Origin: Glebionis coronaria
Taxonomy: Eukaryota > Streptophyta > Magnoliopsida > Asterales > Asteraceae
DNA length: 64,000 nucleotides
Assembly: GCA_025667525.1 (NCBI GenBank)
Contig: CM046874.1
Location: 424,598,400 to 424,662,399, forward strand
Direction: 5' to 3'
Within the stretch, counting starts at the first letter, position 1, and each line of letters starts with the position of its first letter. This document shows positions 57,575-64,000 of the stretch, one piece after another. The position numbers were made by a program, and so were the translations under genes. The notes under the pieces are model-generated. The model saw nothing but the letters and a program-made list of their open reading frames with translations. It ran no database searches and was not told the origin of the DNA.

Positions 57575-58809
57575 TGATATGAGCTAAAAATCATATCAAT
57601 TTATCAACAAATAACCCTAAAACATGAAGCAAAATACCAATTTATCTTGTAAAAATAGTATTATGTGGTATGTTTGTGTTTGTGTACACTTGTGTAGGTA
57701 AAAGGATACATTTTCAAGCAAACAAGGAATAATCAAGCTTAATTTGATGAAAAAGACAAAGAAGGATCAAAAGTGACAAGACTTTGAAGTGCAAGGACCT
57801 ATCTTGACAATCTGCCAAAGATGAAGGACAAAAGTGTAAATATTGTAAAAGTCAAGATCATAGTCAAATTTGGTCAACTCTCAAGTCAACTCAGTCAAAG
57901 GACCAATTTTGTTCAAGAATGAAGTTTGAAGGACCAAATATGCCATAGAAATGAAGTTACAAGCTCAAAGATACAATCTGCCAAAGTTCAAGGGTCATTT
58001 CTGCCTATTTTGGAAAGTTATACTAGTGTGATCCGTGTTTATGATTGTGGACCAATGAGAAAACAGCAAAAAGAAGCCATGGATTGCCACATCACATCAT
58101 TTATTACCCACTAGGCGCCGCCTTCATTAATTAACAAATCACAACAGTGTGATCCGTGTGCATCCATTTCAGCCAGTTATAACTTGACACGTGTCATCTT
58201 CAAACTATTAAAGATTTCCAGGATCGATTTGGAGCTAGAGGCAATTTCATGGAAAGTTATAAACATCAAAATTGCTCAAAATCACAAGACGAGTTCATTG
58301 GTCATGATCAATTAACCTGAAAATAACTCAACAAAGAAACCCCAATTTGAGTTCATACCTGCAAAATCAATTAAGCAGAATTTGGACACGTGGAGACCTG
58401 GGATTGGTTCCAACACGTCACCAACCCTAACTGATCTTCTTCCCAAGTCTATAAATAGCCTGTTTAGTCTTCATTTTTGTTGTGTAGTTGTAAGTGTGAA
58501 AACACACACATTTACTTTTTCCTTTCATCATTTCTCCTTTTTAGCTAAACTACTCAAGAGTTTGACACACTCTTGAGTTAGTTAGTTAGTTTGTAACAAA
58601 TTAACAGCCTTGTAACCAATTCTCCATTAATAAAATTCAAATTCTACTTTTCCCGCCAAATCTTCTTTACCTTCTACACTGTTCATTTCTTGCACCATTG
58701 TTACTCTTGTTGCTGAATTGAGTTTGTTATGATCAATCCTTGATCATAACTGACTTTGAGTGAAGATTGAAGTTGTTTGATTGATTTCAGTTCAAGTTCA
58801 TAGCATATG
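57575..58809 (+). mobile_element. Gypsy LTR G (5' part), cut by copia C
   Basis: It begins TGATATGAGC with a perfect 8-base inverted repeat TGATATGA/TCATATCA. It holds AAGGACCAATTTTG-type phrases and TATAAATA at 58450-58457. It resembles the U3 style of LTR E. Its end and interior are missing because copia C starts at 58810. No coding is seen. Confidence 0.72.
58450..58457 (+). promoter_or_regulatory. Probable TATA box of LTR G
   Basis: TATAAATA in an AAGTC-TATAAATAGCC context, as in gypsy-1 and gypsy-2 LTRs. Confidence 0.55.
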
Positions 58810-59208
58810 TGTTAGCCTCAAAATATTGAGCCAAACAAGAATGCTCGGTCATATGTTTATTATGTATCGTATTTTAGAACGTTGTAATAGGTAGTATATT
58901 AGTCGTGTTATTACGGGCTTAACTTTAAGCTAAGGTTCATTAATAAGTAACCAAAGCCCAAAAGGAAAGCCCGGCCCAAACCATATAGTCCATAAAGAAG
59001 CCCGCATATGGGTGGACTATATATACCCTTCCTAGCATGTTAGGAAGGGTGTTGGTTCATTTGTATTCTCACTTCTCAATCTAACATTCACCTAGTTCCA
59101 ACCATTTCTCTCTACTTTCTCTCACTACTTTCTCTCTCTAGAATTCATCTCATTTCTACCTTTCTTTCTTTAAATTCGTGATTATACAATCATATATTAG
59201 GGACAACA
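58810..59208 (+). repeat. 5' LTR of copia C
   Basis: It starts TGTTAGCCTCAAAATATTG and ends ATTAGGGACAACA, 399 bases. A TATATATA box is at 59018-59025. It matches the copia B LTRs in reverse orientation. Confidence 0.92.
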
Positions 59209-59210
59209 AT

Positions 59211-59224
59211 TGGTATCAATCGCC
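59211..59224 (+). other. Primer-binding site of copia C
   Basis: TGGTATCAATCGCC, two bases after the LTR. It has the same variant initiator-Met-like sequence as copia B. Confidence 0.78.
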
Positions 59225-59398
59225 ATGGGGTAGTTTTGTGATTGGTTGTTGTGTTTTCATATGATCCGTTTGATTTGATCCATATTTCTTCCTCGAATTC
59301 AAGATTTTTCTTGTTTTTGATTGTGTTTCTTAATCGTATAACTTCTTTAATCTTGTTGTAGAGATTTGGTTGTTTTGGTTTGGTTAAAAACACGATCT

Positions 59399-59462
59399 TG
59401 TTGCCTAAAAGTTGCTAAATTTGTTGCCTAAAAGTTGCTAAAATCGTTGCCTAAAAAGTTGG
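59399..59462 (+). repeat. Three tandem TTGCCTAAAAGTTGCTAAA units
   Basis: Units of 21-22 bases with small changes, just upstream of the GCGATC array in the copia C leader. Confidence 0.8.
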
Positions 59463-59474
59463 AAAAAAGGTCCC

Positions 59475-59850
59475 TTATTGCGACAGCTACAATTTCAGAA
59501 AAGGTAAGTACGGTTTCGATCGCAATAACCCTAGGGTTTTACTTTGCGATCAGTATTGCGATAGCCCCCTTATTCCGACGCTTATTGCGATCGTTATTGC
59601 GATCTGGATTGCGACGGATTTAAGGCAATCTTGAAACGTTACTCTGCCCACATTGCGACAGCCACATTGCGATAGGTGTTATTGCGACAGTTTATTGCGA
59701 TCTAAATATTCCGATCTGGGATTTCGATAGGTACACATTGCGATCTGAATATTCCGATCTAAGGATTCCGATAGGTGCACATTGCGATCAAAAGGACATT
59801 CCGATCTAAGCAACATTCCGATGGGCATTCCGATGGCACATTCCGATGAC
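59475..59850 (+). repeat. ATTGCGATC/ATTCCGATC motif array in copia C leader
   Basis: Irregular units ATTGCGACAG, ATTGCGATCT, ATTCCGATCTAAGG and ATTCCGATGG. The phrase CCGATCTAAGGATT also occurs in the gypsy-1 LTRs. Confidence 0.87.
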
Positions 59851-60184
59851 ATGTTTAGCTAAATCTTGTTTGAGTATTTTTTAGATTTAGCCATCATCTA
59901 GACTAGTTTCGGAACGTAGTTTACACGAAGATTAAAAAAAAAAAAGTTAAAATATTTAGGTCAAGTAAAATCAAATTTTTTCCATACTAGTTTTAGGACA
60001 TTTCTAGCTCAATTTCAAAATTTGGTGATTACAAATTTTTTAGGTCTACCATTTTGTCGGACTGAGGAATTTATTGTCGGGCTGAGAAAAAAAAAATCGC
60101 AATTTTCGGAATTTCAACAACCAAACAATCACAACACAACTACTTAAGATCCACATTTGAGTCATCATTTCAGAGAATATTGAG

Positions 60185-61086
60185 ATGGATTCTACTGCCG
60201 AATATCATGTGACGAACAACAACATAATGGTGGCAGGTAACAAAGAAAGACCACCAATGCTTGTGTCGGGTCGATACGATCAATGGCAATCCCGTTTTAT
60301 ACGTTACCTTGACACAAAACCTAACGGTGATGCTTTAAGGCAATGTATTTTGGAAGGACCCTATAAACTCTCAAGGATTCAAGTTCCTGCAGTACCAGCC
60401 ACAGACACAAGTGACGCACAACCCGCATATGAACGTGATGAAAAGAGGACCGACCTCCCCCCAGAGAACCGTGCGTGGTTTGATGCAGAGAAGGAAGCAA
60501 TCTACTTAATTCTCGGTGGCATTGGAGATGAGATTTACTCTACGGTTGACGCATGTCCTACTGCTCAAGAAATGTGGACGGCCATTGAAAGATTGCAACA
60601 AGGTGAATCACTTAACAAACAAGATGTGAAAACTAAGATGTTTTGGACTTTGGCAAGTTTACATCAAAGGATGGGGAATCAATTGATTCTTATTACTCCC
60701 GGTTCTACAAGATGATGAATGATATGACCCGAAACAACTTGCAAGTTTCCACCATGCAAGTCAATGTCCAATTTCTACAGCAACTTCAACCAGAGTGGAC
60801 ACGGTTTGTCACCTTGGTGAAACAACAACAAAAGTTAGACGAAGTTTCATATCACAAGCTCTTTGACATCTTGAAACAATTTCAAAATGAGGCAAATGAA
60901 CTTGAGCTGAACAAGTTGCAAAAATGTCCAATCCACTTGCTTTGGTGTCTACCACTCAACATTACCCAGATTATCACTCCCGTACTTCAAAGACCTACTC
61001 TACTCAATCATCATCACCACGATCATCCATTGTCTCCAAGTCACATGTTCCAACACGATCCCGAGGCAAAGAAGTTGCAAGAGCAC
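60185..61086 (+). pseudogene. Copia C gag, N-terminal part
   Basis: ATG at 60185 (MDSTAEYHVTNNN). The capsid-like domain includes RYDQWQSRFIRYLD, LEGPYKLSRIQVP and MWTAIERLQQGES. A base lost near 60650 shifts the frame from MFWT to FGKFTSKDGES, which continues in the second frame with LQPEWTRFVTLVKQQQ. Sequence is close to copia B gag but lacks its early stops. Everything beyond SRGKEVARA (third frame) is cut off by copia A2, so the knuckle is absent from the window. Confidence 0.87.
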
Positions 61087-61612
61087 TGTTGGGAATAAAT
61101 TTAGGCCAGAGCACTTGAACGCTGACAAGAACAACTCAAGCGTTGACAAGAGCAAAGTGAGCGCTGATAACATAAGCGTTGACAAGTTAAAGTCAAGCGT
61201 TGACAGATTGAAGACAAGCACTGATGGAAGATGTGAGCTACACGTTTATTATATTCTTAGAATACTTCTAGTAAGGATAGAGACGACAATGTATTTTCTA
61301 TGTTTATCTTTACCTAGAATAGTTGATTCGTAGCTTATTGTACAAGACTTCTTGTTCTATAAAAGAAGATCTTTTAGGTTAATGTTTAATATAAGTTTTC
61401 ATAAGCATTCGCAAGTTAAACTCTTTCATTGTAACCAAGTACGATTATTCTAATACAAGTGAAAGTTTGTTTAACATCATTGTGTTTTAGATCAAGTGTT
61501 AATTCCGCATAACACTTTGTTACTTTATTCATAAGCAAAGGTTTCTCTACGTGTAATACTTGATCTAATCTCGTATACACAAAGCTTAATCGATCTAAGT
61601 TTGGGATCAACA
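61087..61612 (+). repeat. 5' LTR of copia A2
   Basis: It starts TGTTGGGAATAAATTTAGG and ends TTGGGATCAACA, 526 bases. TATAAAAG at 61358-61365. GCTGACAAG/GTTGACAAG units at 61119-61223 lie upstream of the TATA box. Confidence 0.93.
61358..61365 (+). promoter_or_regulatory. Probable TATA box of copia A2 LTR
   Basis: TATAAAAG in a TTGTTC-TATAAAAG context, matching the TATA context of the A1, A3 and small-element LTRs. Confidence 0.6.
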
Positions 61613-61614
61613 AG

Positions 61615-61626
61615 TGGTATCAGAGC
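61615..61626 (+). other. Primer-binding site, initiator-Met tRNA (copia A2)
   Basis: TGGTATCAGAGC two bases after the LTR. Confidence 0.94.
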
Positions 61627-61719
61627 TTGTTGAGAAACTTTTGATCTTTAAGTAACGCAAGAACCCTAAAACACCAAAAACCCTAAAAAGCCTAAAATTC
61701 TCCAAACCCTAAAAACATC

Positions 61720-64000
61720 ATGTCTGGCACAGATCAACCTGCTTCTTTGCTACAAAACAACTTCTCAAACCCTAGTATCAAAATTCCCATGTTTGATGCC
61801 AGGAACTTTGAGCTTTGGAAGTCCAATTTTGAGTAATACATAGCTATTCATGACTACACTCTTTGGGAGATTATCGAATATGGGAACACATTCGATAAAG
61901 CAGCAAAGATTACTGCTGCAATTGCCACAAGGACAGCTGTTCCTAATTGTCCTGAAGCTGATAAGGTAGAAAAGCCTGGAGATGGGAGAGCTGTAGCTGT
62001 TGAAGATATAGCCAAGAAGAGGGTGGACATGAAAATCTTGAATATCTTGAAACACGCCCTAGGTCATGAGAATCAGCACAAATACAAACGCTTTTAGTCT
62101 GCAAAAGAGCTTTGGGAAGCTCTTGAAGTAGCACATGGTGGCAATGCTGACACAAAAGAAGAAAAGAAGAAGCAACTATTGCATGAGTATGCTGTCTTTA
62201 AAGCTCAACCTAATGAGAATCTCAGCAGTGTGAGAAGTAGACTTCTTGACATCACAAGTCAACTTTCCTTCATGGGAAAACAGATTGATGACCCTGAATT
62301 GAATGCTACTTTTCTCAAAAGCCTTGGTGATGTATGGAAGATTGAGACAAGATCCATTCTTGTCAATAACACCCACAAGACATCCAGGTTTGATGACATC
62401 TTCAACAAACTAAGACTGTTGGAGAATGAATGGCAATTGGATAGTGATAACAAATCTTCCAGCAGCAACATGGCCTTCTTTTCACAAAGTGAAGGCCAAT
62501 TTGATTCCATGAACTTCTATGGACATCCAGCCACTGGATCTCAAGGTGTCAGCGCTGGATGTCAGTCTGTCAGCGCTGGATCATATCCTGTCAACGCTTT
62601 GTACTCAAGAGCTGACACACATAATCATGGCGCTGATAGAATTAAACCTGCTGGTTTTGATCTTGATACTGTGTGTGCATTCATTGCTTCTTTGCCCAGT
62701 GATTCAAGGATTACATATGAAGATCTTGAGCAGATAAGTGATGAACAATTAGAAGAGATGGACATCAAGTGGACTATGGCTCTTGTAAGTTTAAGAGCAA
62801 ACAGGTTCAATAAAAGGTTCAAGAAGAAGATGACCTTTAATGCTAAGGATGTTGCTGGATTTGACAAATCAAAAGTTGAGTGCTACAACTGTCATAGGAT
62901 GGGGCACTTTATGAGGGAATGTAGATCTCCAAGAAGATCTGATGCTGGGAAGCCTTCAAGCCAAATGATTAAGAGCCCAGACCCCAAGGCCATGGTTGCT
63001 GTTCAACAAATTGATGGAGTTGGAGAATGGGACTGGAGCTGGATGGCTAAGAATGAGGAAGAGGACAGAGCTTTGGTTGCTGAAGTTAAAGAAGAGCATG
63101 CTGAATATGCTCTCATGGCACACTCCTCCTCTTCATCAGATAATGAGGTATATGATGATGCTTTCTGTTCTAAGGGTTGTCGTTTAAATACTGAAAAATT
63201 AAAACAAGAGATAGTTAAATTATTAGATGAGGCAAGTACTGAAAGATGCAAAGTATCTAATTATCAAATTGCTCTTACCCAAACAGAAAAGACAGTAGCT
63301 GAGTATAAGAAAATGGAGTTTGATTTAAAGGATCAAATAAATATCTTAAAACATGAGTTACATCAGAGTAAAGATGTTCAAGATATAGTAAATAGGGTTA
63401 ATCTTGATTTGATAGCTCAGTTAGAGGAGGCTAACAAAAATAAAGATAATGTGAGTCTTAAAATCCAGAGATTTGATAAGGCCACACAATCCCTAGGAGA
63501 GTGTGTTAGTAAACAAAGAGACTCTAAGGATATGAGTGGGATTGGGATGAATAATTATACTGGTGTTCCACCACCAGCTGGGGATTTCTATGGTGTCCAA
63601 TCAAAGGACTTATCTTGGACTGGCTTGCCAGAATGCCAAGAGGAGGAATTCATTCCTCCACCTAGAGTGACTTCCCCAGTTGAGGAATACAAGCAAAAAC
63701 TGACTGACCTAGATGAGTGGAAGAAAGCTAACCACACCTTGTTTGTTAAGGGAGGGTTGTTGTGTGAAAGTCCAAATGAGCCCACACCAAACATGATACC
63801 AATTGTGGAGTCCTATGATCCTAAACCTATTAAGATCACACACCCTACCACTGGCAAAGCTGTTGACCTTGGCCCACAAACTGTTAGAAAACCTAGTGTT
63901 AAGTATGCTGAGATGTATAGAAATACTAGGTCACCAAAAAGCCAAGTTAGTAACCATGGAACAGGCTTCTTTGCTTCTAGACCTAAGACTATGTCTAGAA
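61720..64000 (+). pseudogene. Copia A2 gag, open to the window edge
   Basis: ATG at 61720 (MSGTDQPASLL). The frame runs 760 codons to the edge with only two stops: TAA at codon 39 (Gln in A1) and TAG at codon 126 (Glu in A1). The capsid-like domain contains LWEIIEYGNTFDKAAK, LWEALEVAHGG and HEYAVFKAQPNENL. A Ser/Gly linker made of VSAG-type repeats (codons about 275-305) corresponds to GTCAGCGCTGGA units. Zinc knuckle CYNCHRMGHFMREC at residues 388-401. A long charged coiled coil follows, then a Pro-rich region. The element may have been mobilised in trans or the stops arose after insertion. Confidence 0.88.

Larger units (their letters stand above)
58810..61086 (+). mobile_element. Ty1/copia element C, 5' LTR to gag, cut by copia A2
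   Basis: Same family as copia B on the opposite strand: LTR, variant Met primer site, motif-rich leader and gag. The gag frame is interrupted at 61087 by the LTR of copia A2. AGCAC (61082-61086) should be A2's left target duplicate and ATATG (58805-58809) C's. Confidence 0.88.
61087..64000 (+). mobile_element. Ty1/copia element A2, 5' end to gag, runs off the window
   Basis: LTR, initiator-Met primer site and gag of the A family on the plus strand. Coding is the best preserved of the three A copies. It is inserted in copia C gag. Pol, the third ORF and the 3' LTR should follow beyond 64000. Confidence 0.9.

Overview
The window reads as a repeat-rich heterochromatic stretch of a flowering-plant nuclear genome, probably a eudicot and most likely Asteraceae. 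The Asteraceae guess rests on the style of the copia Gag, the third ORF and the gypsy LTRs, judged from memory and not by a search. I found no host gene, rRNA, tRNA or CRISPR array. Almost every base belongs to LTR retrotransposons, most of them broken by nonsense mutations, frameshifts and nested insertions. Many of the stop codons look like CAA/CGA to TAA/TGA or TGG to TGA, which fits methyl-cytosine decay.

Layout. 1-5255: 3' half of a decayed Ty3/gypsy chromovirus (+) with its right LTR (2515-5255). It is inserted in copia element A1 (5256-10986, minus), which carries Gag, integrase and the start of RT. A1 sits against a minus-strand gypsy fragment F (10987-14875; Gag, protease, C-terminal domain). 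14876-17419 is non-coding and unassigned. From 17420 rightwards there is a deep nest. An old copia integrase (D) survives only as two flanks, 17420-17691 and 41647-41810. Copia B (17692-41646, minus, nearly matching target-site duplications) is inserted between them. B itself holds a complete 2.77-kb non-autonomous LTR element (19318-22084, target duplication GTTTC) and a complete 9.06-kb gypsy element, here called gypsy-1 (26669-35731, target duplication AAAAG). To the right, D is also interrupted by gypsy element E (from 41811). E's 5' LTR is split by a second complete gypsy element, gypsy-2 (42519-51533, target duplication GCGAA). E is cut at 55908 by copia A3, A3 at 57575 by gypsy LTR G, G at 58810 by copia C, and C at 61087 by copia A2, which runs off the end of the window.

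How the parts relate. There are two copia families. A1, A2 and A3 have about 0.5-kb LTRs, an initiator-Met primer site, a Gag with coiled coil and zinc knuckles, and an extra ORF after pol. B and C have about 0.39-kb LTRs and a leader full of ATTGCGATC/ATTCCGATC units. The gypsy elements F, gypsy-1, gypsy-2 and E form one lineage that has Gag and protease but no RT, RNase H or integrase. In their place is an acidic region followed, in F, gypsy-1 and gypsy-2, by two FDPG motifs around a hydrophobic segment. They must be moved by enzymes made elsewhere. Points that deserve a second look are this pol-less lineage with its conserved C-terminal domain, LTR-end hairpins that keep pairing while their sequence changes, the same short motif arrays in copia and gypsy elements, and a GCGTTGACAAG-type motif spread through LTRs, leaders and coding regions of the A-type copia family.
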